From the NCBI RefSeq assembly GCF_001620065.1, contig NZ_LQGV01000001.1, positions 1,488,001-1,552,000 on the forward strand: DNA of 64,000 bases, in the 5' to 3' direction. A program made the position numbers and the translations under genes. Every line of letters starts with the position of its first letter. Within the stretch, counting starts at the first letter, position 1. Of this stretch, positions 16,756-25,435 are shown in pieces. Below the pieces are notes generated by a model. That model was given only the letters and a program-made list of their open reading frames with translations. It was not told where the DNA came from and did no database searches. The stretch comes from Microbacterium sp. TNHR37B (GTDB lineage Bacteria; Actinomycetota; Actinomycetes; Actinomycetales; Microbacteriaceae).

Positions 16756-16817
16756 GTTGACGCATCTCAACGATTGAACCTATAGTTGACCAATCTCAAC
16801 CGTTGACCTAGATCAAT
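16756..16817 (+). promoter_or_regulatory. Promoter with three MarR-type operators
   Basis: Two palindromes GTTGACGCATCTCAAC (16756-16771) and GTTGACCAATCTCAAC (16785-16800) share the GTTGA-N6-TCAAC core with a 29-bp period. A third, degenerate copy GTTGACCTAGATCAAT lies at 16802-16817. TTGACG (16757-16762) and TATAGT (16781-16786), 18 bp apart, form a -35/-10 pair directly covered by the operators. Repression by the downstream MarR protein fits this layout. Confidence 0.8.
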
Positions 16818-16837
16818 CAATTGTCGCAAGGAACTCC

Positions 16838-18523
16838 ATGTCTGCCCCCTCTTCTCCGGCCGTCGAGAAGCCGCGCATGACGCACCGCCAGGTGCTCGAG
16901 GCGCTCTCCGGCCTGCTGCTCGGCATGTTCGTGTCGATGCTGGCCTCCACCGTCGTCTCGACATCGTTGCCGGTCATCATCCATGACCTCGACGGAAACC
17001 AGACCGCCTTCACGTGGGTCGTCACCGCGACCCTCCTCACCACCGCGATCTCCACCCCCATCTGGGGGAAGCTCGCCGACCTCACCAACCGCAAGCTGCT
17101 CTACCAGCTCGCGATCGCGATCTTCGTGCTGGCGACCGCCGCCGCGGGCTTCTCACAGAACCCCGAGACGCTGATCGCCTTCCGCGCCGTGCAGGGCATC
17201 GGCGCCGGCGGCCTGGCTGCCCTCAGCCAGGTGTTGATGGCCGACATCATCAGCCCTCGCGAACGCGGACGGTACATGGGCCTGTTCGGCGCGGTCATGG
17301 CCGTGGCCACGATCGGCGGACCGCTCCTGGGTGGAGTCATCACGGACGCCTGGGGCTGGCGCTGGAACTTCTTCGTCGCGCTGCCGATCGCGATCATCGC
17401 CCTGATCCTCGTGCAGCAGACGCTGCACATCCCCCCGCGCGCCAAGAAGAAGACCACGATCGACTATCTCGGCATCGTGCTGCTGTCCACCGCGGTCTCC
17501 CTCCTCCTCATCTGGGTCACCCTTGCCGGCGATTCCTTCGAGTGGTGGAGCCTGACCACCGTGCTCATGGTGGGCGGTGCGCTCCTGGGGGCCGTGCTGT
17601 TCGTGATCGTGGAACTGCGCTCGCGCGAGCCCCTCGTCCCGCTGTCGCTGTTCCGCAACCGCACCTTCACGCTGTCGGTGATCGCCTCGATCGCCACCGG
17701 CATCGCGATGTTCGGGGCGTCGGTGTTCCTCAGCCAGTACATGCAGCTCGCCCGGGGCGCCACCCCGACAGAGGCCGGCTTCATGACCATTCCGATGATC
17801 GCGGGGCTTCTCGTCGCCTCGATCGGCGTCGGCGCGCTCATCACGCGCACCGGCCGCTGGAAGGGTTTCCTGATCCTGGGCGCCGTCTTCCTCATCGCCG
17901 GCTCCACACTGCTGTCGACGATCCACTACGACACCGACTTCACGCTCGTCTCGATCTACATGTTCCTGCTCGGCGCGGGCGTCGGCATGACGATGCAGAA
18001 CCTCGTCCTCGTGGTGCAGAACACGACCAAGCCGACCGAGATCGGGGTCGCCAGCTCCGGCGTCACGTTCTTCCGGAGCCTCGGCGGCACCGTGGGCGTC
18101 TCGGTCATGGGAGCCGCTCTCGCCTCCCGCGTCACCGAGCTCGTCACCGAGCGCAAGGACGACATCGTCTCGGCGCTGATGAGCCTCGGCGCCGAGGCGC
18201 AGAAGTGGCAGGAGCAGCTCCAGTCGGGGACCCTCCCGCAGGTGTCGACGATGCCGCATGCGCTGCGGATCGTCTTCGAGGACATCTACGCGACCGGGAT
18301 CTCGCATTCCTTCCTCATCGCGGTGCCGTTCGCCGTGCTGAGCCTCATCGCCATCGTCTTCCTGCCGAACAAGGCCCTGACGACGATGACGACCACCGAG
18401 AGGCTGCGCGCAGGCGAGGCGGACCTGGCCACGGTGTCCGTTCCCGCGGGGATGGACGGGGTCACCGCGACGGCCGAAGAGGCACCGCCTGCGGGACCGC
18501 GCCGCACGGGCGGCGCGGAGTAG
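16838..18523 (+). CDS. DHA2-family (EmrB/QacA-like) MFS drug exporter
   Basis: A 561-residue, 14-helix proton-coupled exporter. Motif A is GKLADLTNRKLLYQ and a conserved loop reads GIGAGGLAALSQVLMADI. Helix 5 carries GPLLGGVITDAWGWRWNFF, close to the DHA2 consensus. It probably expels hydrophobic or cationic drugs. The MarR gene follows by 9 nt, so the repressor is made from the message it controls. ATG at 16838 follows AAGGAA. Confidence 0.93.
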   Translation: MSAPSSPAVEKPRMTHRQVLEALSGLLLGMFVSMLASTVVSTSLPVIIHDLDGNQTAFTWVVTATLLTTAISTPIWGKLADLTNRKLLYQLAIAIFVLATAAAGFSQNPETLIAFRAVQGIGAGGLAALSQVLMADIISPRERGRYMGLFGAVMAVATIGGPLLGGVITDAWGWRWNFFVALPIAIIALILVQQTLHIPPRAKKKTTIDYLGIVLLSTAVSLLLIWVTLAGDSFEWWSLTTVLMVGGALLGAVLFVIVELRSREPLVPLSLFRNRTFTLSVIASIATGIAMFGASVFLSQYMQLARGATPTEAGFMTIPMIAGLLVASIGVGALITRTGRWKGFLILGAVFLIAGSTLLSTIHYDTDFTLVSIYMFLLGAGVGMTMQNLVLVVQNTTKPTEIGVASSGVTFFRSLGGTVGVSVMGAALASRVTELVTERKDDIVSALMSLGAEAQKWQEQLQSGTLPQVSTMPHALRIVFEDIYATGISHSFLIAVPFAVLSLIAIVFLPNKALTTMTTTERLRAGEADLATVSVPAGMDGVTATAEEAPPAGPRRTGGAE

Positions 18524-18532
18524 GGAGACTTC

Positions 18533-19027
18533 GTGTCCGCCTCCGACGCCGACCTCCGGGCGGCCTCCAGCGACACCGACGGGCGCCTCGCGGCCCGCAC
18601 CCGAGCGGTGCGGGCCCTCGAGGCCGAGTTCGGCGAGCTGATCAACCAGTTCCGCCGGATCATCACCGACAACGCCAACCGGGTGAGCCCGGGCATGCTC
18701 CCCGGGGCGTACAAGGTGTTCACGACGATCGCCCGCCGGGAGTCCGTGACGCAGACGGCGCTTGCCGAGCACCTCTTGGTCGACAAGGGACAGCTCTCCC
18801 GGACGGTGCGCGAGCTCGAGCGCCTCGGCCTCGTCGAGCGCGCACCCGATCCGTCCGACGGCCGCTCGAGCCTGCTCTCGGCGACCCCGTTCGGGCGCGA
18901 ACGGCTGGAAGCTGCCCGCGGCCCGCAGGAGGATCTCCTGCTGCGAAGCCTCGAGGACTGGCCGGAGGAGGACATCCGGAGCCTCACCCGGCTCCTCCAT
19001 GCGCTCACCTCGGGCGTGCGTCCCTGA
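18533..19027 (+). CDS. MarR-family transcriptional regulator
   Basis: A 164-residue winged-helix regulator. The recognition segment is TALAEHLLVDKGQLSRTVRELE and the wing is APDPSDGRSSLLSATPFGRE, both typical of MarR. It begins with GTG at 18533, 9 nt after the exporter. The operators at 16756-16817 are its likely target, so it should repress both genes until a drug ligand releases it. The ligand is unknown. Confidence 0.93.
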   Translation: MSASDADLRAASSDTDGRLAARTRAVRALEAEFGELINQFRRIITDNANRVSPGMLPGAYKVFTTIARRESVTQTALAEHLLVDKGQLSRTVRELERLGLVERAPDPSDGRSSLLSATPFGRERLEAARGPQEDLLLRSLEDWPEEDIRSLTRLLHALTSGVRP

Positions 19028-19231
19028 CGGTGCGCGGCGCGGTGGCCCCGCCGGGGACGCACCGCCTGACATCATGGGGGTTCCGCTCGTCCGTCTGGTG
19101 TCCCGACGGGCGCGGGACCGGTTCCCACCGGTAGCACCGGCGTAACACGGACGAGACAATCGCGCGATTGACTGGTGCCATGAGCCGCACGTGCTGACGA
19201 CGTCGACACGCACGGGGAAGGATACACACCG

Positions 19232-20278
19232 ATGGACAAGTCCCGACTCACGCGACTCCGTCCGACGCGCTCCGGCGGCACTCCGGTCGCGGCGTCCACG
19301 AACGAGACGATCCCCGACACGATGCGGGCGGTCGTGTTCGACGCCCCAGGCGATGCGGGCGTCCTCCGCGAGGAGCGGATTCCGGTCCCTGCCCCCGTCC
19401 TCAGCGAGGTGCTGGTGCGCGTCGTGGCCGCCGGCGTGAACCCGATCGACGCCAAGACGCGCGGAGGTCGTGGGGCACATTCGGGCATCACCCAGCACCC
19501 GAGCACTCTCGGTTTCGACTTCAGTGGTGTGGTGGTGTCCTCGCCCTACGAGAGCCACCCTCTTCCTCCGGGCACCGAGGTGTTCGGAATGGTCCCCTTC
19601 CCCCGGTCAGGCGGAACCTACGCGGAGTACGCCGTGGTTCCCACCCTGTCGGTGGCGCGCAAGCCGACGTCACTCTCGCACGTCGAGGCCGCCGGGGTCC
19701 CGCTGGCGGCGTTGACGGCGTGGGGGCTCGTCGTCGAGACCGCGCACGCGCATGAGGGGCAGCGCGTGCTCATCCATGCGGGATCCGGCGGTGTCGGTCA
19801 CTTCGCGGTCCAGCTCGCCGCCTACTTCGGCGCCCACGTCACCGCGACGGGATCGGAACGCAACCTCCCGTGGCTGCGCGACCTGGGCGCCGCGGTGACC
19901 ATTGACTACGCCACGACCCGATTCGAGGATCTGGTCGACGGAGTGGACGTCGTGATCGATCTCGTCGGCAACGTCCACGACGACACCGGGACGCGCTCCC
20001 TCACCGTCCTCCGCCCCGGAGGCCTCTACATCATGGTGCCGACGGGGTCGTGGCCCGACTACGCCGAGGCCGCGGCGCGAGCCGGCGTCCGCGCGACGTC
20101 GTACAAGGTGATCCCCGACGGAAGCGTCCTGAGCACCCTGGCACGCCTGCTCGACTCCGGAGCGATCCAGGTCTACGTCGATCGCGTCTTCGATCTGGCG
20201 GAGGCACCCGACGCGCACCGGGAGATCGAGCGCGGTCACTCGCGGGGAAAGGTCGTCCTGCGTATCGGCGACGCCTGA
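19232..20278 (+). CDS. Zinc-less MDR-family NADP-dependent oxidoreductase
   Basis: A 348-residue medium-chain dehydrogenase/reductase of the quinone-oxidoreductase type. The catalytic-zinc cysteine is absent. The cofactor motif is HAGSGGVGHFAVQL (AGAGGVG type), and FDFSGVVVS and AGVPLAALTAWGLV match the family. It would reduce an enone or quinone with NADPH; the substrate is unknown. An extra 30 residues precede MRAVVFDAPGDAG, the family's normal start, but the ATG at 19232 has GGAAGGA upstream and is kept. Confidence 0.85.
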   Translation: MDKSRLTRLRPTRSGGTPVAASTNETIPDTMRAVVFDAPGDAGVLREERIPVPAPVLSEVLVRVVAAGVNPIDAKTRGGRGAHSGITQHPSTLGFDFSGVVVSSPYESHPLPPGTEVFGMVPFPRSGGTYAEYAVVPTLSVARKPTSLSHVEAAGVPLAALTAWGLVVETAHAHEGQRVLIHAGSGGVGHFAVQLAAYFGAHVTATGSERNLPWLRDLGAAVTIDYATTRFEDLVDGVDVVIDLVGNVHDDTGTRSLTVLRPGGLYIMVPTGSWPDYAEAAARAGVRATSYKVIPDGSVLSTLARLLDSGAIQVYVDRVFDLAEAPDAHREIERGHSRGKVVLRIGDA

Positions 20279-20289
20279 GGCCGCGGGAG

Positions 20290-21183
20290 TCACCCGACCC
20301 GAGCGAGCACACGCGTACCTTCGGCCACGATCTCCTCGGCCACCAGATCGAGCAACGGCGACTGCAGATTCCACTGCTGCCACGACAGCTTCACGTCGAT
20401 GGGCGGGCCGCCGAGTCGGACCAGGGATCCCTCGGTGAGAGCCTGAGCGCTCTGCACCGCGGGCAGCAATCCCCATCCGAGCCCTCGGAGCACGGCCTCC
20501 GCGAAGTCGTGCGAGGCGGGAACGAAGTGTCGAGGTCCTGAGTCGTCCGCGGCGCCGCGCAGCTCCAGCCACCGGCGCTGGAGGTCGTCGCGACGGTCGA
20601 AGTCCACCCTCGGCGCCGACGCGAGCGCGTCGAGCGAGGGCGCCGCATCACCTCGTGCACCCCACCAGCGCTCCGCGAAGTCCGGCGCGGCAACCGCCTC
20701 GTACCGCATCGCGCCGAGCGGCACCGCGCGGCATCCCGCGACCGGCTCAGCCCGCGAGGTGACCGCTCCCATCACGGTGCCCGACTCCAAGAGGCCGGCC
20801 GTGAAGTCCTGATCGTCACGATGCAGGTCGAAGACGAGCCGGGTGCGTCGTGTCAGGCGCGCGAGCGGCTCGAGGAACCAGGTCGCGAGGGAGTCGGCGT
20901 TGACGGCGAGCGGAATGCTCACGAGCTCTTCCCCCGCGAGAGCGGTCATCGCATCGTGCTGGATCAGGGCGAGCTGTCGGGCGAAGCGGACGACCGGTTC
21001 CGCGGCCGCCGTGGGCCGGACGGGTTTCGACCGGACGATCAGCACCCGCCCCACGCTTTCCTCCAGGGCTTTGATGCGTTGACTGACCGCGGACGGCGTG
21101 AGGTGCAGGCGCCGGGCCGCTGCCTCGAGACTGCCCTCGTCGATCACGGTGGCCAGCGTCCGAGCGAACTCCGCATTGAACAT
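20290..21183 (-). CDS. lysG: LysR-family regulator of amino acid export (LysG/ArgP type)
   Basis: A 297-residue LysR protein. The HTH is EAAARRLHLTPSAVSQRIKA and its variant LTPSAVSQRIKALE matches ArgP/LysG. The effector domain follows from about residue 90. It is divergent from the lysE-type exporter gene, as in Corynebacterium, where LysG activates lysE on high lysine or arginine. The start is ATG 21183 with TAAGCT 7 nt upstream. It converges on the oxidoreductase gene, 11 nt apart. Confidence 0.88.
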   Translation of the reverse strand: MFNAEFARTLATVIDEGSLEAAARRLHLTPSAVSQRIKALEESVGRVLIVRSKPVRPTAAAEPVVRFARQLALIQHDAMTALAGEELVSIPLAVNADSLATWFLEPLARLTRRTRLVFDLHRDDQDFTAGLLESGTVMGAVTSRAEPVAGCRAVPLGAMRYEAVAAPDFAERWWGARGDAAPSLDALASAPRVDFDRRDDLQRRWLELRGAADDSGPRHFVPASHDFAEAVLRGLGWGLLPAVQSAQALTEGSLVRLGGPPIDVKLSWQQWNLQSPLLDLVAEEIVAEGTRVLARVG

Positions 21184-21190
21184 GAAGCTC

Positions 21191-21196
21191 AGCTTA
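21191..21196 (-). promoter_or_regulatory. -10 box for leaderless lysG
   Basis: TAAGCT, 7 nt, ATG (21183) on the minus strand. It stands back to back with the lysE box 44 nt away, so the two promoters overlap and share the operator at 21206-21218. Confidence 0.45.
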
Positions 21197-21205
21197 TGTG
21201 TCCTG

Positions 21206-21218
21206 AGTTCTCTGAACT
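21206..21218. promoter_or_regulatory. Candidate LysG operator
   Basis: AGTTCTCTGAACT is a 13-bp palindrome with a 3-nt centre, placed midway between the divergent lysG and lysE start sites. LysR-type activators commonly bind such interrupted palindromes between divergent genes. Confidence 0.45.
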
Positions 21219-21240
21219 GGACCTGTCGGCAGAGCGGACC

Positions 21241-21246
21241 TACGGT
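21241..21246 (+). promoter_or_regulatory. -10 box for leaderless lysE
   Basis: TACGGT, 6 nt, ATG at 21253. No ribosome-binding site is present. Confidence 0.45.
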
Positions 21247-21252
21247 CGAGAG

Positions 21253-21903
21253 ATGATCACCGCCGTGCTGGCCGGCTTCGGACTGGGGCTCTCCCTCATC
21301 GTCGCCATCGGGGCCCAGAACATGTTCGTGCTTCGCCAGGGCATCCGCCGCGAGCACGTCGTGGCGGTCGCCGCCGTCTGCGCCGCGTCCGACGCGGTGC
21401 TCATCGTCGTCGGGGTCTCCGGACTCGGGCTGGCCGTGCACGCGGCACCCTGGCTGGTCGAGGTCGTGCGGTGGGCCGGTTTCGCCTTCCTCGTCGGATA
21501 CGCCGTTCTCGCCGCGCGGCGTGCACTCCGGCCGACCGGCGCGACGCTGGCGATGGGGCCGGAGTCCGACGCTGTTCTCCCGTCCACCCGGGCCGCGCAG
21601 CTCACCGCGACGGGAACACGGCTCGCCCCGGTGCTCGCCACGTGCCTCGCCCTCACGTGGCTGAACCCGCACGTCTACCTCGACACGGTGTTCCTGCTGG
21701 GCTCGGTCGCCAGCGCGCAGGGCGACCTCCGCTGGTGGTTCGCGGCAGGGGCGGCCACGGCCAGCGTGGTCTGGTTCTTCGGCCTCGCCATCGGCGCGCG
21801 GTACCTGGGGCGCTGGCTCGCGACCCCTCGGGCGTGGCGGATCCTCGACGGCGTGATCGCCCTCGTGATGGTCGCCATCGCCGTCTCCCTCGTGGTCGGC
21901 TGA
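21253..21903 (+). CDS. lysE: LysE/ArgO-family basic amino acid exporter
   Basis: A 216-residue membrane protein with six hydrophobic segments. The family hallmark GLGLSLIVAIGAQNMFVLRQ is at the N-terminus and TWLNPHVYLDTVFLLGS is in the second half. It exports lysine and/or arginine by proton antiport when internal levels rise. It is divergent from lysG. Length and order match the Corynebacterium lysEG unit. Confidence 0.92.
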   Translation: MITAVLAGFGLGLSLIVAIGAQNMFVLRQGIRREHVVAVAAVCAASDAVLIVVGVSGLGLAVHAAPWLVEVVRWAGFAFLVGYAVLAARRALRPTGATLAMGPESDAVLPSTRAAQLTATGTRLAPVLATCLALTWLNPHVYLDTVFLLGSVASAQGDLRWWFAAGAATASVVWFFGLAIGARYLGRWLATPRAWRILDGVIALVMVAIAVSLVVG

Positions 21904-21943
21904 CCCCGGGCTCCGCCCCACCCGGCCCTGCGAGGATGGGGCG

Positions 21944-22222
21944 ATGAGACACGTGCATCTGACCGTGGCAGGGATCGTCCAGGGTGTGGGATACCGCTAC
22001 TCACTGCAGACGGAAGCGCGGCGACATCACGTGACGGGGTGGGTACGCAATCGACGCGACGGAACGGTGGAGTCCGAACTCCACGGCGCTGACGCCGACG
22101 TCGCCGCGATCCTCGCGTGGGCCGGGAAGGGACCGCGCGGAGCCTCCGTCTCGGGCGTGACGGTGAGCGAGCTCGCCACCACTTCCGACGTCGAGGGGTT
22201 CGAGATACGCGCCGACGCGTGA
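21944..22222 (+). CDS. acyP: Acylphosphatase
   Basis: A 92-residue enzyme hydrolysing carboxyl-phosphate bonds. The active-site Arg is in AGIVQGVGYRYS and the Asn is in GWVRNRRDGTVE, both as in the family. Its last codons and stop are part of a 36-bp tandem duplication, which also repeats the stop in frame. ATG at 21944 has GAGGAT-like sequence close upstream. Confidence 0.95.
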   Translation: MRHVHLTVAGIVQGVGYRYSLQTEARRHHVTGWVRNRRDGTVESELHGADADVAAILAWAGKGPRGASVSGVTVSELATTSDVEGFEIRADA

Positions 22223-22278
22223 GCGGCCGCCCGCGCCGGTGTCCGCGCCGACGCGTGAGCGGCCGCCCGCGCCGGTGT
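22208..22278 (+). repeat. Two-copy 36-bp tandem duplication over the acyP stop codon
   Basis: A 35-base unit at 22208-22242 is repeated exactly at 22244-22278 (period 36). The first copy contains the final acyP codons and TGA; the second carries the same codons and stop downstream. Thirty-six is a multiple of three, so the duplicate stop stays in frame. The exact identity suggests a recent event. Confidence 0.9.
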
Positions 22279-22299
22279 GCGCGCCGCGGTGGGGACGAC

Positions 22300-22331
22300 G
22301 AAGGGGCCCCGCCGAACGGCGGAGCCCCTTC
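22300..22331. terminator. Terminator after rplA and acyP
   Basis: Stem GAAGGGGC (22300-22307) with GCCCCTTC (22324-22331) and an inner 6-bp stem CCGCCG/CGGCGG. It lies between the convergent acyP and rplA stops. Confidence 0.8.
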
Positions 22332-22345
22332 TGCTGACCCGAGGG

Positions 22346-23035
22346 TCAGGCGAGCGAGTTGACGTCCAGCGGGATGCCGGGACCGAAGGTGGTCGACACG
22401 GCGCCCTTCTGGATGTAACGACCCTTGGAGCTCGACGGCTTCAGACGCACGATCTCTTCGAGCGCAGCCTTGAAGTTCTCATCCAGCTGCTCAGCGGTGA
22501 ACGAGGCCTTGCCGACGACGAAGTGCACGTTGGCGTGCTTGTCGACGCGGAACTCGATCTTTCCGCCCTTGATCTCCTCGACGGCCTTGGCCGGGTTGGG
22601 GGTCACGGTGCCGGTCTTGGGGTTCGGCATGAGGCCACGGGGGCCGAGCACCTTACCGAGGCGACCGACCTGGCCCATGAGCTCGGGGGTCGAGACCGCC
22701 GAGTCGAACGCGGTCCAGCCGCCGGCGACCTTCTCGATGAGCTCGGCGCCGCCGACCTCGTCGGCACCCGCGGCGATCGCGGCCTCGGCCGCGGCGCCGG
22801 TGGCGAAGACGATGACGCGGGCGGTCTTGCCCGTGCCGTGCGGGAGGATGACCGTGCCACGGACCATCTGGTCCGCCTTGCGCGGGTCGACCGCAAGCTT
22901 GAGGGCGACCTCGACGGTGGAGTCGAACTTCTTCGACCCGGTCTCCTTCGCCAGCTTCACGGCCTCGGTGGACGTGTAGAACGAGTCGCGGTCGATCTTG
23001 GCCGCGGCTGCTTCATAAACCTTGGACTTAGCCAT
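22346..23035 (-). CDS. rplA: 50S ribosomal protein L1
   Basis: A 229-residue L1-stalk protein. [19 protein letters not shown] and [18 protein letters not shown] are diagnostic. It follows rplK by 13 nt in the same transcript. L1 can also repress its own operon in other bacteria; no such RNA site was identified here. Confidence 0.98.
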   Translation of the reverse strand: MAKSKVYEAAAAKIDRDSFYTSTEAVKLAKETGSKKFDSTVEVALKLAVDPRKADQMVRGTVILPHGTGKTARVIVFATGAAAEAAIAAGADEVGGAELIEKVAGGWTAFDSAVSTPELMGQVGRLGKVLGPRGLMPNPKTGTVTPNPAKAVEEIKGGKIEFRVDKHANVHFVVGKASFTAEQLDENFKAALEEIVRLKPSSSKGRYIQKGAVSTTFGPGIPLDVNSLA

Positions 23036-23048
23036 GTTGTTCTCCCCC

Positions 23049-23480
23049 TCAGTCCTCGACCGTGATGCCCATGGAACGAGCGGTGCCGGCGATGATCTTC
23101 GAGGCGGCCTCGAGGTCGTTCGCGTTCAGGTCGGGCTGCTTGGTCTCGGCGATCTGGCGCACCTGGTCCTTGGTGAGCTTGCCCACCTTGGTCGTGTGCG
23201 GCGTCGGCGAGCCCTTCTGCAGGCCGGCGGCCTTCTTGATGAGCTCCGCAGCCGGCGGAGTCTTCAGGATGAAGGTGAAGCTACGGTCCTCGTAGACCGT
23301 GATCTCCACGGGGATGACGTTTCCGCGCTGCGACTCGGTCGCGGCGTTGTACGCCTTGCAGAACTCCATGATGTTGACGCCGTGCTGACCGAGCGCGGGG
23401 CCGATCGGCGGCGCCGGGTTGGCGGCACCGGCGTTGATCTGGAGCTTGATCAGGCCGGTCACCTTCTTCTTGGGTGCCAT
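23049..23480 (-). CDS. rplK: 50S ribosomal protein L11
   Basis: A 143-residue GTPase-centre protein. It begins [15 protein letters not shown], has the [20 protein letters not shown] loop and ends [12 protein letters not shown]. The start at 23480 is preferred to an in-frame start 54 nt earlier because it matches the family N-terminus and has GAAGGA upstream. Confidence 0.98.
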   Translation of the reverse strand: MAPKKKVTGLIKLQINAGAANPAPPIGPALGQHGVNIMEFCKAYNAATESQRGNVIPVEITVYEDRSFTFILKTPPAAELIKKAAGLQKGSPTPHTTKVGKLTKDQVRQIAETKQPDLNANDLEAASKIIAGTARSMGITVED

Positions 23481-23632
23481 GTTCTTCCTTCTGTCGAGCG
23501 CCCGGGTGCCGGAGCATCTCGGGCGCGCTTCCACGTGTCAGGCCATTCCTGATGGTGGTGGGGTGGTCACGCGACACGCGCGCAACCGCTCAAGTCTACC
23601 AGTCCTGTGCAGAGGCACGCAGGCCCCCACAG

Positions 23633-23669
23633 CAGAACAGGACGATTCGCGGGGAATCGTCCTGTTCTG
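23633..23669. terminator. Perfect 16-bp hairpin between nusG and rplK
   Basis: Arms CAGAACAGGACGATTC (23633-23648) and GAATCGTCCTGTTCTG (23654-23669) with a 5-nt loop, 38 nt past the nusG stop. There is no T-run, so it may be a weak terminator, a processing site or a protector of the secE-nusG message. Confidence 0.7.
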
Positions 23670-23706
23670 GAGACGCCGTCCTGTAGTGCGGACGAAGCGC
23701 CGGTGA

Positions 23707-24729
23707 CTACTGCTTGGTGACCTGGTCGAACGAGAGCTCGACCGGGGTCTCGCGCTCGAACAGGGAGACGAGCACGGTGAGCTTGCCGCTCTCGGGCTTG
23801 ATCTCGCTGATCGAGCCCGGAAGACCCGCGAAGGAGCCTTCCTTGATCGTGATGGTCTCGCCGATCTCGAAGTCGACCTCGGTGACGACGCTGCGCGCCT
23901 GGGTGGCCGACCCCTTGGCCGCGCCCTTGGCGGGGGCGACGTCCTTGACCTCGACGAGCGACTTCAGCATGTTGAAGGCCTCCTCGAAGCGGAGAGGAGT
24001 GGGGTTGTGCGCGTTGCCCACGAACCCGGTGACGCCCGGGGTGTGGCGGACGACTGACCAGGTGTCTTCGTTGAGCTCCATGCGCACGAGCACGTAGCCG
24101 GGGATCCGGACGCGCGTGACCATCTTGCGCTGACCGTTCTTGATCTCGACGACGTCCTCCATGGGGACCTCGACCTGATAGATGTCCTCCTCGACCTCGA
24201 GCGTCGACTTGCGCTGCTCGATGTTGGCCTTCACCTTGCGCTCGAACCCGGCGTAGGAGTGGATGACGTACCACTTGCCCGGGAGGCTGCGCAGCTCGGC
24301 ACGGTAGGCCTCGTACGGGTCGAGGTCGGTGTCCGACTCGTCGTCCTGCGACGCCTCGGCGTCGTCGTCGCCCAGCTCGGGTCCGTCGTAGGGAGTGACC
24401 TCCTCGGCAGCCTCCGCAGCGGCTTCGGCCTGCTCCTCGGCGAGGGAGTCGGTGAGCACCTCAGCGGCCGCCTCGGCTTCAGCGGCCTCGTCGATCTCCA
24501 GTGCGTCGTTCACGATGGCATCAGCCTCCGGGTCGTCGATCTCGATGTCGGCATCGGTCTCGTCGACACCGTCCTCGTCTTCGTCGACCACGTGGATCGC
24601 GATGTGCTCGGCCGCCTCTGAGGAGCGCTCCTGGTCGGCGAGGTAGTTGCCCTCCTGGGCCTCGTCGTCCTCGCTGGACTGCTCCGCGGCGGTCGCCCAA
24701 TCGGCGTCGTCGACATACTTCTCAGACAA
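23707..24729 (-). CDS. nusG: Transcription elongation/termination factor NusG with acidic extension
   Basis: A 340-residue protein, roughly twice the size of E. coli NusG. Residues 1-150 are a low-complexity Asp/Glu/Ala extension. The NGN domain starts at about residue 150 (GKWYVIHSYAGFERKVKANI), with VEVPMEDVVEI and PGYVLVRMELNEDTW. The KOW domain at the C-terminus reads EGSFAGLPGSISEI. Long acidic N-termini are known in actinobacterial NusG. It binds RNA polymerase and couples it to Rho or ribosomes. It follows secE by 64 nt. Confidence 0.97.
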   Translation of the reverse strand: MSEKYVDDADWATAAEQSSEDDEAQEGNYLADQERSSEAAEHIAIHVVDEDEDGVDETDADIEIDDPEADAIVNDALEIDEAAEAEAAAEVLTDSLAEEQAEAAAEAAEEVTPYDGPELGDDDAEASQDDESDTDLDPYEAYRAELRSLPGKWYVIHSYAGFERKVKANIEQRKSTLEVEEDIYQVEVPMEDVVEIKNGQRKMVTRVRIPGYVLVRMELNEDTWSVVRHTPGVTGFVGNAHNPTPLRFEEAFNMLKSLVEVKDVAPAKGAAKGSATQARSVVTEVDFEIGETITIKEGSFAGLPGSISEIKPESGKLTVLVSLFERETPVELSFDQVTKQ

Positions 24730-24793
24730 TTGCCTTCTCTTCCATCGGATGGTCGGGTGAGGTCATCCCGCACGTGTTCGAGCGAACGGTGGA

Positions 24794-25057
24794 TCAGCTC
24801 GGCACGCCGAAGACGACGTTCACGACCGCGGTGAACAGCAGGTCGAGGCCGTAGACGACCGCCATCATGACGACGACGAAGCCCAGCACGACCGCCGTGA
24901 ACTTACCCAGCTCCTGGCGGGTCGGGGTGACGACCTTGCGGAGCTCCGCGAACACCTGGCGGATGAAGAGGGCGATGCGCTGGAAGAAGTTCAGCTTCTT
25001 CTCGCGAGACACGCCACCGACCGCGACGATCTCGCCGTTCGCCTCATCCTGGACCAT
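24794..25057 (-). CDS. secE: Preprotein translocase subunit SecE
   Basis: An 87-residue protein with one membrane helix (FTAVVLGFVVVMMAVVYGLD) preceded by the conserved amphipathic segment FIRQVFAELRKVVTPTRQEL. It is the short single-helix form usual in Gram-positives. ATG at 25057 follows AGGTGG. It lies between tRNA-Trp and nusG. Confidence 0.96.
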   Translation of the reverse strand: MVQDEANGEIVAVGGVSREKKLNFFQRIALFIRQVFAELRKVVTPTRQELGKFTAVVLGFVVVMMAVVYGLDLLFTAVVNVVFGVPS

Positions 25058-25129
25058 GTACCCACCTGTATGAATTGCGTCGGCGCCAACTCGGTGCTGG
25101 CGCTGTGTGTCAACGTATGCGCTGACGCG

Positions 25130-25202
<73 letters not shown>

Positions 25203-25435
25203 ATGCCGGACGCGAGTCCGACGGGTGTGCAGACGGCCACCTAGCGGTCGCCCGTCCACGCACTTCTACCGTAACCATGGATACGAGGTTTCAGGCCCGC
25301 GGGCACGGCAAAAGAATGCAGACAACTGCGCGCACAAGTGTACGGCATGCCCCGGGGCCGTGCGAATCGGACCGCGCGAATCAGCCCGTGCGGGTCAGCG
25401 CCGGCGACAGCCGCGACGGCGACCCACGCAGTGGT

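Noticed and set aside
17153..19558. 801-codon minus-strand open frame over the MFS/MarR genes
   Set aside because: Shadow of real plus-strand genes with clear motifs; low-complexity Arg/Asp/His composition.
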